A program made the position numbers and the translations under genes. A model generated the notes under the pieces. The model ran no database searches, was not told the origin of the DNA, and worked only from the letters and a program-made list of their open reading frames with translations. Positions 1-11,184 of a stretch of 64,000 nt of DNA are shown here, in pieces. This stretch comes from Chiua virens (Eukaryota > Basidiomycota > Agaricomycetes > Boletales > Boletaceae), in NCBI GenBank assembly GCA_019787685.1, contig JAHNUO010000007.1:434001-498000 (forward strand), written 5' to 3'. How positions within the stretch are numbered: the first letter of the stretch is position 1; every line of letters starts with the position of its first letter.

Positions 1-781
1 CGGGTGTCTGTGGATACTTCGCAAACATGTCATTTGGCGGGGCGGACCCATCACCATCTAGAACGATCAGATCAGGTTCGTGTAGCCAGGGCGAGATCGC
101 ACGTGGAAAAACAGGGGTAAGGTAATGAATGAATGGGCCATGACGCACTCATGACTTCTTCCAGTGTTCGCTCCATGTAAAACATCCGCACGGGTTTCGA
201 ACTGCGAGAGATCTTGTACGATGCCTGATGGAATATCTCGAGTTGCTGGAGGAAGCCTTCGTTGGGGCTGTTCATATGAGCTTCGGTTAGGCACATCGAC
301 GTTTTATGAGCTCACTCCGTGTGTGGGCGCACGGCTCTTATCATATCGAGAGCGGCGGCAGCGTCTAGTTTGCGGGTGTACATCAAGTAGGCTGCGACGA
401 TGGTTGCACTCCGGCCTGAAAGCGGTTCGACTCCACCGAGTGGGTTGATCTAGACGACTCACTTAGGCCCGCTTGACAGTGTACGAGCACGCTGCGACCC
501 TTGTCGAGTTCCTTCTGGATGAAGGATATGGATGGCAGAAAGTGAACGAGGACATCTTCGTCTGCGCTGTCGTCGATGTTGATTTGACACTTGTTGAACG
601 TCTAGGAGGATGGATGTTCCGGAGCCCTTTGGGGACAGAGACACTTGGAGCGTACCGCGTTGATGGTAACCTTGCCTCGCATTGCCGTTACGACACTAAA
701 GATCTTCTTGGCTTTGAGGGACTCCACATTGAGTGCACTTGGCAGGTCGCCAATCCATAAATTAGGGACTATCTCGTCCAT
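1..781 (-). CDS. YVH1: Yvh1/DUSP12-type dual-specificity phosphatase, 3' end outside window
   Basis: Dual-specificity protein phosphatase of the Yvh1 (DUSP12) type. Known members act in ribosome 60S maturation and growth signalling. The protein starts at the ATG at 781 with MDEIVPNLWIGDLPSAL, followed by an intron, the motif INIDDSADEDVLVHF, and the signature loop VHCQAGLSRSATIVAAYLMY. The P-loop HCxxGxSRS is split by an intron whose phase restores the Ser codon, so catalytic Cys, Arg and the general-acid Asp region are all present. It continues with PNEGFLQQLEIF, the helix typical of this subfamily. A further GT-AG intron gives GDGSAPPNDMFAKYPQTP up to the window edge. The C-terminal zinc-binding domain that separates Yvh1 from other DSPs lies outside, so the subfamily call rests on the catalytic half. 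At least four exons are visible. Confidence 0.85.
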
Positions 782-2137
782 GGTGAATACACGGAGAGTA
801 GTTGTGGTATGAGAAAGGGAAAATAGAAACAGCGCCCGCAGCACAAAGCGCGGTCGCAGTTGAACGGGGAACTCAACGGCTTCTTGGCGTTGATGCAACT
901 GATTGCGAACCCTGCGCGGGCTATGGTACATAAATATGACATGAACACTATCGTACTATCTCCAATAAAAATGACGTTATGCGATAGCATCAAGATACAA
1001 AGGCTTTGACGAATTTTGCAAATATCGACTTGCGTTTATTGCGGGGTGGACTAGGTGGAAGGGGGAGCAACGGTGCATTCATGATCTGTGTGATAATGTC
1101 AATCCTTGCTCATTGCTGCGGGCCGTGGGCGACTGACCACGGGGGACGGGGACAACGAGTGTGAGAACCGAGATCGGGGTTCTTCACTTGACCCGGGGGA
1201 AACACAGCGGACATCCGCATCCCTTTCAGAATGATGTTGTGGAATGACGAGGAGTGCAAGCTCGAGCTGCACGCGTTGTCGTTCGCGTAGGACGCGTCGC
1301 CGTTCGTGTACGCTCGCACTTTGGGCGGCCAAGAGCGTAAACTGTTCATCCAGATACCCGGTGCGCGGCCTTGGTATTGGCTAGCATTGTAAAGTGGCTT
1401 GAGTACATGAGGGAAGGCAAGTACACCAAGGCGGACTTGCCTGGGTGTAGCCTCTGGAAGGGGCTGGACTTGTCCTTGGCCGCATGACGAGCGGAAAAGA
1501 GGAGTCGGACAAGGGTTTTGAGGGATGTAGGACGGCAACGTTGAAGACAAGCACCCTTGAATATAAGGGCACCGAGGTTTACCGGGCTTACTTGTCGCAT
1601 ATTAATGTGTCAGGGTGATAAGAGTACGCCGAATTTGATCATGATGCGTGATAGTAGGGGGTGATAGCTGAAACTGGGACTGACCCGCCACCCGAGAACA
1701 TGTTGCCGCTGTAGCGACGGTCCGTGGGTGCGAGTTGTCGGATGGTACCTATTTCGTGAAGGGCCTACGTTTCGAATTTTTAATGAAGGGCCAGAAGAAC
1801 GAGTGTGCACTGGGCGCTGATTCAGAGACCTTGCTACCGTCAGATCCGAGAAATCAGAACGTTCTGCGGTCAGCTTGTAAGTATAGTGTGCCTCGAACTC
1901 ACCAGGACGGGACGGAGAATTTCAAGGTACTCACGGCGAACAGCGGGTGTGTCACGCGGTTATTTGCGGAGTATGGCAACAAAGATTATCTTATCTTGCG
2001 TTTGGATCATCAATGCACCAAAGAGATTTCTCAGAAAAGTAGTCAATTGACTTTGACACAGCTGTCGACATACGACGACGGCTCCGAGTTGTTCCAATGA
2101 ACAGATGATTAGTACTTTCTCACAGTGCACTGATGTA

Positions 2138-2262
2138 CCAACTTTCAAGTTCAAGCTTAAGGGTGCAAGCTTGCATGCTTTGACGATCTGAGATGTGATA
2201 TATCACTGGCACTCTGAGTCGGCCATCTGAACTTGAAGCTTGAAAGCTTGAAGGACCAAATT
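2138..2262. repeat. Imperfect inverted repeat rich in AAGCTT
   Basis: The segment near 2140-2160 (CTTTCAAGTTCAAGCTTAAG) is an approximate reverse complement of the segment near 2232-2255 (CTTGAAGCTTGAAAGCTTGA). About 70 bases lie between them. The arms are not perfect, and several AAGCTT and GCAAGCTTGC palindromes lie inside. It could be a small MITE-like relic or a chance cluster; no flanking target duplication was found. Confidence 0.35.
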
Positions 2263-2630
2263 GAAAATTTTACCAAAACTGTATCTCTACGAGGATCAAT
2301 GGCGTTACACGTGACTGTGTGCCAACTTGAGTGCACAGTACTAGTAGCCACCTTGTAGTCCCCCGTATAGAGCGTGGTGCTGTTATATTGTGTCCGCTGT
2401 CCTTGGCAGTGTTTTCCGCCGTTGGCCACGCCCGGTTTCCATCAACATCGATATCGATGTAGCAGTCGGACTCATCGCAATGATGATTATCTATCAATTG
2501 GTCTATTGCCCGCCTACATAAACCCACCAGCCACGTGCAAGCTCGTTCAGCCTTGTTAACTTCCAGCCGCAGCGGAGCCATGCCAGTGATATTTGGTGCA
2601 ATACGGTTTTATTGCTGCGCACAAGGCGAA

Positions 2631-2646
2631 TGTTCTTATAGTAAAC
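2631..2646 (+). promoter_or_regulatory. TATA-type core promoter of DUF6533 copy A
   Basis: The motif TGTTCTTATAGTAAAC lies about 90 bases before the start codon of copy A. Related motifs precede copy C (GTTCTTATAAACTCC on the minus strand near 13519-13532), copy E (GTTCTTATAAAACCC at 47105) and copy F (CTCTTATAAACCCC at 49822). Conservation at a similar distance (65-105 bases) in copies whose surrounding DNA has diverged argues that this is the core promoter. Confidence 0.55.
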
Positions 2647-2729
2647 GCCATTAGTCCGAGCATACCCAAACCTTATTTTTGTCTGTCGCACTTCTAATTA
2701 CCAGTTTCTCATTCAGGCCCATCAAAACT

Positions 2730-4596
2730 ATGGCTTCCGTCGGCGAGTCTGCCATACAGTCTGCCCTCTCGGCCCTTCAGCAAAATAACTATGCCTCTCG
2801 TACGTTCGCCCGCATTGCGGTACCATTAGTAGTCAGTCTCACAGGCTTCTCGCAGTCGCTGTACTCACCGCCATCTTATATGACTACGGTAAGTCACACT
2901 CAGGGTGTGGCTTTGTTCCACGACTAGCGTAAGGCACAAACTCACAATACCGCCCCAGTCCTTGCCTTCCCGAAAGAAGTATGATGCAAAAATCGTTTTA
3001 TGGATTGAACTGCTTACATGATTAACATCAATAAAGGTGGAATACATTTGGGTCAGTGTAGTACCAGCCAATTCAACAGAATTGAAAACGTTCCTGACAA
3101 GATCATAGAGGAAACCGTGGACCCATGTTTCAACACTGTTCATCCTGGTGTGTGCTGTCGAAGCCATGAGAACATGTCATATGACAAAATTATACCAGGT
3201 TCGTTATTGTGGCCTATTTAATTCGACGTGAGTCTATGGCTGTTGTAATGCACATACTGTATGCTGCCTTTGAACCTTCATCAGACTCAATACGCTCTGT
3301 AAGTTTGAGATACCATGTATTGGCAACAATATAGATCTGATTGAAGTTTGACTGCAAATTATAGGGGGAACTAGTTTCATGGCTGGTCCTGGAAAGGTAT
3401 ATGTTCATCTCAGTCATTATGGACCAACTGACGCGGAATACTGTCACGGTGTACTCGTAGATGTGCGTCTTTAGCTTACCTTCACCTTTACACCTTTGAG
3501 GTGGGAATTACGCTTATCCAACAGTTGTGAGTACTCATTCCATTCTTTTCCTGTCCATTCCATTGACTGGCACTGCAAGACGAAATACTGGCAGAATTTG
3601 TGCTTTGGATATACCTAATTTTTCTCTGCGCGGCTGATTGTGAGTAGTCATGTACGTCAGATAATAAAATGTAATCGATTATTCCGATTACAGTCGTTAT
3701 GATCCTGCGTATATGGGCAATGTACAACCGATCAAGGTTAATCCTTGGCACCCTTATGGCCTTGTTTTCTGTCGAGATTGTCTCCGTTATGGTAGCTGCC
3801 ATTTTCTACAGCGATCCGAAGAATAATGATCGTATGTAGATGTCAGCTTGATAAATGTTCACTAAACCAACCATCATCCAGGGTTCACCGTCCAGTTATT
3901 GGAATATTCATATTGTAGTCAGCAGCTTAAATCGCCCATTGGGGACGAAGTGACATGCATTTTGCAAATGATTTTTGCCGCGGTGTTGTGCATGTTCGCG
4001 ATCACCCAGTTTATAAGGCAGTCTGTTTCAATGTACGACGTGACAAAGCAGTGGCATTGGCAACTTAACCGATACATGGATCTACTCGTCAAGGAGGGTA
4101 TTCTTTACTTCTTTGGGTACGTCCCTGTCCATTTCCCTTCCCTCCTGCCTCCAAACCTACCACAAGGTCAAGTTATGGACGGACCTAACGGTGACTTTCG
4201 TATTGCAGAATCTTTCTACTAAACCTCGGGACCGTTCTGGGGAACACAGGAAGAATTCCAAGCTCCGGTTGGCAGCCCATATTCGCTTATATAATGGAAG
4301 AAGTGCCCGTATACACTCTGACCCCTCGATTCATCCTAAGCATACGGGAGATGTACGCCCATGACGTTCAAGGCAGACGCGGGGAAGGGATCGACACTGG
4401 GTTTGGTTTATCCAGCCACGGTGATGCTGTCGGAGAGCCAATTATATTTGCCGCTGGAGTGCAGAGCGAGGTGGCGGACAACATTGAGGCAAATCACGGA
4501 CAAAATGAGGGAACGGAAAACGCTGAAGCAGTCGATGGGGAGAACGAACGGAGCGGGGACATCGAGGAAGTGTCGAGGGAAGTAGGGTCTGCCTAG
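2730..4596 (+). CDS. DUF6533-domain multipass membrane protein, copy A
   Basis: Member of the basidiomycete-expanded DUF6533 family of uncharacterised multipass membrane proteins. Exon 1 starts at 2730 (MASVGESAIQSALSALQQNN). The conserved N-terminal domain is then assembled from short exons: LAVLTAILYDYG, VLAFPKEVEYIW, KPWTHVSTLFILVRYCGLFN. Next come STLNTLWGTSFMAGPGK, an exon ending FEVGITLIQQL, and EILAEFVLWIYLIFLCAADC. After these comes the central membrane region VMILRIWAMYNRSRLILGTL with SVEIVSVMVAAIFYSDPKN, then TCILQMIFAAVLCMFAITQF. The last exon gives LLNLGTVLGNTG, PVYTLTPRFILSIREMYAHD and an acidic hydrophilic tail ending at TAG 4594-4596. All exons join in frame with GT-AG introns, so the copy looks functional. 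The function of the family is unknown. B, C, D, E and F are paralogues in this window. Confidence 0.8.
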
Positions 4597-4999
4597 TCAG
4601 TGAACATGATGTTTGCCATATGGTAGTCCTCGAAAGTCATTGCAGAACTATTTATTGGATTCGTTACCGGCTCATTCCCCAGCATGAGATTTGGCAGTCG
4701 GTTAATGGAATCCATTAGCTGGCGGGAATTGCAGTCCCGGGATCTGCGGTGCCTCGAAGAAGAAAAAAGATCTGACAGTGAGTTCTCCTGTATTTGGCAG
4801 AACACGCCAGTCTTCCAATGTGTGCAAGTGAGAGATATGAAAATTCTAGAGTCAGTAGATCCGAAGCTTACAGATGCTGGTTGGAAGGGGTACACACGAC
4901 GGAATGCCTCAGGGTCACGATGTGTACTCGAGACCGGCTGACTCGGAGTACTAAGCTAGCGTCAGGGAGATCGTTTCCTGTTTGAGCCATACCATCATC
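4597..4999. other. Conserved 3' flank of DUF6533 copy A
   Basis: Directly after copy A, bases 4610-4740 resemble the sequence that follows copies B, C and F. Read on the minus strand the shared core carries GATTCCATTAACC, GTAACGAATCCAATAAATA and ACTTTCGAGGACTACCATATG. It could be a 3' untranslated region/terminator or a vestigial convergent reading frame. The remaining bases to RPC19 show nothing recognisable. Confidence 0.5.
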
Positions 5000-5578
5000 A
5001 TGGCCGACGTCGCTCAGAAAATAAAGATTGTACGCTTCTTTTGTGTTGATGCAACATCACCCGTCACACTTGCCAGATGAAAGGCGCATCGCCTGACCTC
5101 TCTGCTGCCACCTACCAAATTTTTGACGAGTCGCACACGATGGGCAATGCACTCCGATGGATGCTCATGAAAAAGTGCGTCACGTCTTACCCAATCACGA
5201 TGACACGGCTCACCATACACAGTCCAAAAGTAGAGTTTTGCGGTTACAGGTGAGTCAGTCCCGTACTAGCGTTGTATTGTTTCTGGTGACGGGTCCACTC
5301 CTTTATCCTTTCGGGGTTGTTCGATCTCTTTGACCTTGCATAGCGTCCCGCATCCTTCTGAAAATCTCATCCAGCTACGTGTTCAGATGTATGGTGCGTG
5401 TCCTCTTCTGAGAAGTGCTGCTATTTCCGTGCTAATGTGTTCTCTAGACGGGCTTTCATCTCTTGGCGCACTCCTCAACGCGCTCTCACATCTCGACGAC
5501 GTGTGCAATAGCATAGAGGACATATATCGTGCCAGCCTCGCAAATGGCCAATACGAACAGTGGCAAGAAAAGAGTTAG
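5000..5578 (+). CDS. RPC19: RNA polymerase I/III subunit AC19 (RPC19)
   Basis: Small alpha-like subunit shared by RNA polymerases I and III, pairing with AC40 in the assembly platform. It starts at ATG 5000 (MADVAQKIKI), followed by an intron, then the alpha-type core TYQIFDESHTMGNALRWMLM. After a second intron comes KNPKVEFCGYSVPHPSENLI, then QLRVQMY, and after a further intron DGLSSLGALLNALSHLDDVC, ending EQWQEKS with stop at 5576-5578. The motifs HTMGNALR, VEFCGYS.PHPSE and QLRVQ are diagnostic of this subunit. Five exons give about 111 residues, slightly shorter than yeast AC19 because the acidic N-terminal tail is short. All joints are in phase; it appears intact. Confidence 0.93.
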
Positions 5579-6327
5579 GGTGGCACGAGCGTGCTGCATC
5601 GCGACGATCTGATGACGGGGTGTACACATTAAGAAACCTTAAACAACATATGGCTCGTGTTCCCTACACGGACCGGGATCATTCCGTACTCTTAAAATGG
5701 AAGATCCATTTGTGTTCAGCAGGTTGCAGCGCAGTATTCCCGTGGTAGAATTGCTTTCCGTGGCCGTATGTCCAGGGTTTCCTGACTAACGAGACAATAT
5801 GTGGTGGTCAGAGCCTTGCCACTGCGAGCGCATTCAATACTTTACCCCCAACTAGGGTGTATCCAGACACCACCTCCTTGACAACAACGCATTCAGGCAG
5901 CTCAAGCAACGCATTTACATGACCAGCGAGGAGCGTTTCGATTGTCCTCTGACAAAGGTCGACAATGGGCCATTATGGTGCCGTTTCATTCAGTCACTCA
6001 CGGTTATGGGTGCCTGTGCGATGGAAAATATATCCCTGTGTAAATAAAATCAGCAATGCCCAACGCCAGCTTCGTCAGGAAGCGCATATACCCTTGTCCA
6101 TGATCACCGCGAAGACAGACCTGCACAACAGCACCCGACGCGTTCGGATCATGAGCGAGATCGAGCGGGGGAATGAAGAGCAAATGAGTCCGGTTTAATT
6201 GCAACGTGTCGCTTTCTGCCTCCATCTCAGATTTCCAGTGTTTCACCTGTCAGAGTTGGAGAGAGAAAGGGGGACTCTCACGGTCTAAAGGAACCGGTAA
6301 TATTATAACAAGGACATAGAATCGACA
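5579..6327. other. Intergenic stretch with a short orphan open frame
   Basis: No gene is recognised. On the minus strand, about 5950-5810, an uninterrupted frame reads TIETLLAGHVNALLELPECV and continues with VVKEVVSGYT. It looks protein-like but is bounded by stops, without visible splice partners; a decayed gene fragment is possible. The rest may hold the 3' end of RPC19 and of the convergent bL33m gene. Confidence 0.35.
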
Positions 6328-6607
6328 TTATTTCCTTGTCTTCCGACTTTCCACGAAAAGTACTTTGGCTTTCACTGTTCCACGCAAAGCATGAATAGAT
6401 ATCCTTGGGAGAAGTGACATGTCGCGCACCTACGGGATCATACTTGACCGCAGACAACTTGGGGCTGTTTAGTCGGATGCGTTTCGTAGTGTAAAAGAAA
6501 CCCGTCTGGGCGGTCGAGATCATCCGAACGATGATAGTTCTGTCACAAGTCAGCACGTCCAACAAGACGCTAGTCAGTACACACCTCGCTTTTCCACCTT
6601 TTGCCAT
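6328..6607 (-). CDS. Mitochondrial large-subunit ribosomal protein bL33m
   Basis: Mitochondrial ribosomal protein of the bacterial L33 family. Three exons on the minus strand begin at ATG 6607: MAKGGKAR; TIIVRMISTAQTGFFYTTKR with LNSPKLSAVKYDPV; and VKAKVLFVESRKTRK followed by TAA at 6328-6330. The order RTIIVR..STAQTGFFYTT.R......KL...KYDPV....VLF.E is the bL33 signature, and the length (about 58 residues) is normal for the family. Both introns are short GT-AG introns in correct phase. It is transcribed divergently from the J-protein gene at 6731, with 123 bases in between that must hold both promoters. Confidence 0.9.
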
Positions 6608-6730
6608 CGTCCGCCTGGGTTTTTTCGTGGTGGTGGTGGTCGATAAATTAGGCAAAACTACTTGGATTGCATAAGCTTGGCGTTTTGACTTGTATCTACC
6701 ACCTTCGATAACACCCAAGAGTACTCCGAG

Positions 6731-8024
6731 ATGGCTCCAGCGGCACCTACAGAACCCGAAGAGAACCCTTACGAATTGCTCGGTCTCTCGCGAGAAGCCA
6801 CCGACGCTGAGATTCGTACTGCCTACCGCACGCGCTCACTCAAAGTCCACCCGGATCGCGTACGTCTCCTTTGGCCACCTCTTTCTCCATTTCTCATTAT
6901 CCCTCGCAGAATAGGAATGACCCTCATGCATGTAAGCGGATTTGTGCTCGTACATGGTCGTCTGGCTCATGAAATTCCTAACACACAGCCCAAAAGTTCC
7001 ATGCGCTCACGATAGCATCAACGCTGTTGCTTGATCCGCTCCGACGTTTTGCGTTGGACGCTCAGCTTCGCCTCGCCGCCGCTAAAAAGGCGCGTTTTTC
7101 CGCCTATGATAACAAAGAAAAACCCTCGTGACGGAACTCGAAGAACGTGAACGGGCGTTCAAGAAATCTCGGTTGGAAGAACAGAAGCAAAAGGCGGCCA
7201 GAGAGAGCGAGAATGATCGGATAAAGGAGGCAGGTAGACGGATGAGAGAGGAGAAGGAAGGGCAGTTAGCGGAGCAAGCAAAACAAAGGTCAAGGAAACG
7301 CGAACGGAAGGAGAGGAGGGAGAGCCGGACGTTCCGGACGAGAAAGGGCCACCGCCAATGGGTCCCTACGATACCACTATTCGCGTCAAGTTTACGCTTT
7401 CGACGTTCCCATCACTCGGCGAGGCCTCCGCGTTGGCTTCTCACTTGAAACGCTTTGGGAGAGTAGATGAGGGTGCAGTTGTATTATCGATCAAGCCTAA
7501 GAAATCCAGCAAGAAGTCGGGTATGGACGAAGGAGCACCAGGTAAAGGGCAGAAAGTTGTAAATGCTGTCATTCCTTTCGCGCAAATAGGTTCTGCGTTT
7601 GCTGTGATTTCGAGTGGTCCTGCACTCAAGGAACAAGGGATGGAAGTATCGTGGATAGGTGGCTCAGAGCCGCCAATACTTGGCTGGTTGCGCGATAGGG
7701 GAGAACTCGGTGGAAAACCCAAAGGGACCATGCCTTCCACGACACCGCTCGACGCAAATGGGCGCCAAGAAAGCCGAACAGACAACTCACAATCCACTAA
7801 ATTTTCTACCTTTGTGAGTTTCTTCCTCACTCGAAAATAATCCCGATGCTCATGAAGTTTGGCTTGACTAGCCGAGTACATTCCCAACCACACCTCCGCC
7901 AGAGCCGGCTAAATCCAGCAGCACGTTGGATTTTGAGTCCATGACGCTTCTTCGGCTACGTGAGGCCGAACGTGCACGACTGGAACGCGAGATATTGGAG
8001 GCGGAGGCGAGGGGAGATGCATAG
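6731..8024 (+). CDS. DNAJC17/Cwc23-like J-domain protein with C-terminal RRM, frame breaks
   Basis: Type III J-domain protein of the DNAJC17/Cwc23 class, which acts as an Hsp40 cochaperone in spliceosome function. The J domain starts at 6731 with ENPYELLGLSREATDAEIRT, then YRTRSLKVHPDR. An intron follows, then NRNDPHA, another intron, and QKFHALTIASTLLLDPLRRF. A charged coiled coil (TELEERERAFKKSRLEEQKQ onward) leads to the RNA-recognition-like segment GPYDTTIRVKFTLSTFPSLG with SHLKRFGRVDEGAVVLSIKP. The end is REAERARLEREILEAEARGD and TAG at 8022-8024. Reading requires a one-base correction near 7115 (within an A run) and another frame change near 7315, neither explained by GT-AG introns. It is therefore either a recent pseudogene or carries base errors. 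Partial copies lie at 11185 and 52111. Confidence 0.75.
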
Positions 8025-8665
8025 ATGAGGTTTCTGGTAGGATGCGCCACTTCTCAAAGGCAGGACCCGCGATCGTGCTTATTCAACTGGTGTCTGGGAT
8101 AAGAGGTACGATTGACTCTAGAACTCGTTCTGGATGAATGTGATATATCTTCGCAGCAGACTACGCATGGTGCACCGAATTATCATTGAAGTGCCACATC
8201 AACTTGTTGTTCTTCTCATGCTAGTGGATTGGGGATGCCAGCCCCCCGATGGCAAAATTTTTGTTCCATTCAACGGGCTCCACATGGGTGGATTGAATTT
8301 TCTCAGCCTGGCTTGGTACTTAGCCATTTCTCGACTGCACGCCACCTTCCGTCATGCGTACCATACTACATTTCAACCGACATCTGTAACCTCATTAAAT
8401 GACACCATCTTACTATCACTTGCATATGTGGCAACGGGATGGTCACTGGTATGTTTAAGCCCAGAAGAGCACATTGTCAAGTTGATTCTCTTCGAGGTAC
8501 CGCTGATCCCGTCAAGCTCATCCAATTGCACACAGAATATGAGCTGGTAACGTATTCAATAAATACTTTTACAATCACTTTCGAGGACTGACATATCATG
8601 ATAGTAGACATTACCCAAGAACATATCATTTGCCTTTGCTGACTAAGTAGTTCTTCCCCTTCGCC
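8025..8665. other. Spacer between J-protein and DUF6533 copy B, duplicated elsewhere
   Basis: An open frame at 8134-8550 (+) is not a recognised protein. The DNA is homologous to the minus strand of about 52070-51740: both contain TCTGGATGAATGTGATATAT, then CACCGAAT.ATCATTG, then CGATGGCAA near TTCAACGGG. The part at 8540-8620 matches the conserved 3' flank of the DUF6533 copies (ACAATCACTTTCGAG). The spacer therefore belongs to a duplicated block rather than an independent gene. Confidence 0.5.
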
Positions 8666-10472
8666 CTATCTGCCCTTGTTCTGCCCATCGCCCGCTTGAA
8701 CTTTTTCACTCCCTTCATGCTGTTCATCTATCCCCTCGATGTCGTCCGCCACCTCGCTCTGAACTCCAGCGGCAAACTCAATTGGCTCTCTGATGGCACC
8801 ACTTTGGTTGGACCAGGTGGATAAGCCAAACCCAGTGTCGATCCCGTCCCCACGTCCGCCCTGAACATCATGGACGTACATCTCGCGTATGCTTATGATG
8901 AACCGAGGGGTGAGAGTGTACACGGGCACTTGTTGCATGATGAGGCATAGTATGAACTGCCAACCGGAGCTTGGAGTCCTTCTCGTGTTACTCAGCCAAG
9001 TCACGAGGTCCCGCAGAAAGATGCTGCAACACAAATGTCACAGTTAGCTTCATCCATAGCTTTCCCAGTGTAAAGGGCTCTAGCCGGTTGACATTGGAGA
9101 GGAACGGAAGTGGACAGGGACATACATAATGAAGTAGACAATGCCCTCCTTGACGAGTAAATTTATGTATCGGTTGAGTTGCCACTGCTTTGTCAAGTTG
9201 TACATTGAAATTGACTGCTTCACAAACTGGATGATTGCGAGCATGCACAACACCGCAGCAAATATCACTTGCAGAATGAGAGTCACTTCGACCCAAATGA
9301 TGGCCGTGTTTTTCTCGTAGCAAGATGAGTATTCCAGTAACTGGATGGTGAAATCTAGTTGATAGTTGGTTGAGTGCAAATCTATCAAACTGACATCAAC
9401 ATACAACGATAATTCTTCGAATCGATGTAGGCAGCGGCAGCTACCACAGCGGAGACAATCTCGATAGAAAGAAAGGTAAAAAGGGTACAGAAGATTAGCC
9501 TTGATTGGTTGTACATTGCCCACATGCGCAGAATCATGACAGCTGTAATCAGCATCACAGGTTCGAGTTGCATTCTCTGATCTGATGGATGTGACTACTC
9601 ACAATCAGCCGCTCCGAGAAAAAGAGGACATATCCACCCCCCTAGCTCATTCAGAGTTTCACCTTGAAGTGCGGGTCAATGGAATGGACGGGGAAAACTT
9701 TGAGTAAGCACTCACAGCTGTTGAGTAATATCACGCTTGCCTCAGAGGTACAAAAACGAATGTAAGCCAAAAACGTACGTCTCAAGAGCATACAGTAATC
9801 GACGTCAGTCCATCATCCATTGAGATCTGAGGGAATATACCTTTGCAGGGCCGAGTATGAAACTAGTTCCCCCTGCCATCGCAGTCAAACTCCAATGAAA
9901 TTTATATTCAGTATCTCAAACTCACAGAGGCCGCTGATCCTGATGGACATTCGAAGTCAACGTTCAGTATAGTATCACAACAGCTATAAACTCACGCCAG
10001 ATTAGACAAACCACAGTAACGAACCTGGGGCAGTCTTGTCATAGGACGCGCCAGTGGCTTCGTGAAATGGCACACACCACAATGAATAATGTTGACACCT
10101 TGGACCATGGTTTGTTCTACGGTTTTGTCAGGAATATTTCAACTCCAGATTCGACTGACACTGACCCAAATGTATTCTACCTTGATTGATATCAATCGGC
10201 GGGTAAGCCATTCCATGATGACTAGTGGTGACGTTTGGATCGTACTTCATTCGGAAAGACAAGGACTGAAGATGTATTGAGTTCGCGTCTCATACTAGTA
10301 TCGAAGCAAAATTGATAGCTAACTAAAATCGTATACGACGGCGGTGAGTATAGCGACTGCGAGAAACGTGTGAGACTCAGACTGATTACCACTATGTAGT
10401 GCGGACAAACGTACGGGACACATAATTATTTTGCTGAAGGGCCGAGAGGGCAGGCTGTAGGGTAGAGGACAT
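8666..10472 (-). CDS. DUF6533-domain multipass membrane protein, copy B
   Basis: Minus-strand paralogue starting at ATG 10472 (MSSTLQPALSALQQNNYVS). Exons in order give LAILTAVVYDF, VRYCGLSNL, ISGLWGTSFILGPAK, an exon with AYIRFCTSEASVILL, and ETLNELGGWICPLFLGAADC. Then follow VMILRMWAMYNQSRLIFCTL with SIEIVSAVVAAAAYIDSKN, and TLILQVIFAAVLCMLAIIQF. The final exon contains PVYTLTPRFIISIREMYVHD and ends at 8666 after an acidic tail. All inspected splice joints keep the frame. Relative to the other copies, two residues (His-Trp of the KQWHWQLN motif) are missing, an in-frame deletion. The upstream TATA motif shared by A, C, E and F was not found; TTTTATTCCC on the minus strand near 10535 may replace it. 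Convergent with the J-protein gene. Confidence 0.75.
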
Positions 10473-11184
10473 AATCTTGATTTGAAACGGTAATGAGGAA
10501 GGAATCTGCTTCGAGCCCGGGCGTGGGAATAAAACATCATCACTGGAAGTTAGACTTACATAAAGCATCGTTCCTGTACATAGTCACGGTGGAATTTGTG
10601 CAAGTGATCAGACCACAAATTTAAAGATGATCATATCACGAAGCTGCGTGTCATAGTAGGTCCCGGTCAGCTCCGATCCATCCTTCTACCTCGTCCCAAT
10701 GATCATGTACTAGTACATGCGAACACATCCAACACTGATACGAACTAGCCTGACTGACTTTGGAGATCCTGGCTTGACCAGACTCAGGCTCGACAACACA
10801 TCCTCGTCCACGTGCTGACAGCCTCGGCGTCGTTTCAAGTGTCCAGCTTGAACAGACCATTTCACCACTGACGCGTCTCACCAGCCTCTGATTTACGTGT
10901 TGCAGACAACCATCGATCATCGACCCTTGTGTTGTCGCCTGTCCAATTCTCTCTCGACCCGGACGGTGCCAAGATCCGCCATCCTCGAAACTCAAGGACC
11001 CATTCGTGCACTAACGCCCGTTTCCATTTGAAATCGACCCAACGTCGTCTACCCACTCGGATTCGCGTAGATGACAGCTGTATCTGTGTGTCGTGCTTGT
11101 AAGAGGGCCATCGGCGGGATGCCTTATGCTGTCACAATGCTTTGAGGTCTGGAGTCGTATCTTCTCTTGACGCGCTGTGATATT
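10473..11184. other. Intergenic stretch, no supported gene
   Basis: Upstream region of copy B followed by about 500 bases without recognisable features. Overlapping open frames at 10651-11056 on the minus strand have no family resemblance and are probably chance. Confidence 0.4.

Larger units (their letters stand above)
782..2729. other. Intergenic stretch, no supported gene
   Basis: About 1.9 kb without a recognisable gene. The longest open frame (1735-2100, +, 121 codons) matches no family I know and lacks a convincing intron or promoter context. A short frame around 1345-1485 (+), including IVKWLEYMREGKYTKADLPG, looks protein-like but is closed by stops on both sides and may be a gene relic. 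An imperfect inverted repeat rich in AAGCTT lies at about 2138-2262. Confidence 0.4.

Noticed and set aside
1099..1810. Overlapping minus-strand open frames
   Set aside because: Composition is Pro/Ser/Arg-rich in all frames, as expected from GC-rich non-coding DNA; no family resemblance.
1735..2100. 121-codon open frame on the plus strand
   Set aside because: No recognisable motif, no paralogue and no credible promoter or splice context; length alone is not enough.
3018..3221. Open frame starting MININKGGIHLGQ in DUF6533 copy A
   Set aside because: It crosses introns of copy A; the proper exons are the short pieces joined at the conserved splice sites.
7441..7893. 150-codon minus-strand frame
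   Set aside because: It is the antisense shadow of the C-terminal exon of the J-protein gene.
8134..8550. 138-codon open frame between the J-protein and copy B
   Set aside because: The homologous DNA near 51740-52070 does not preserve this frame, so it is treated as duplicated spacer rather than a gene.
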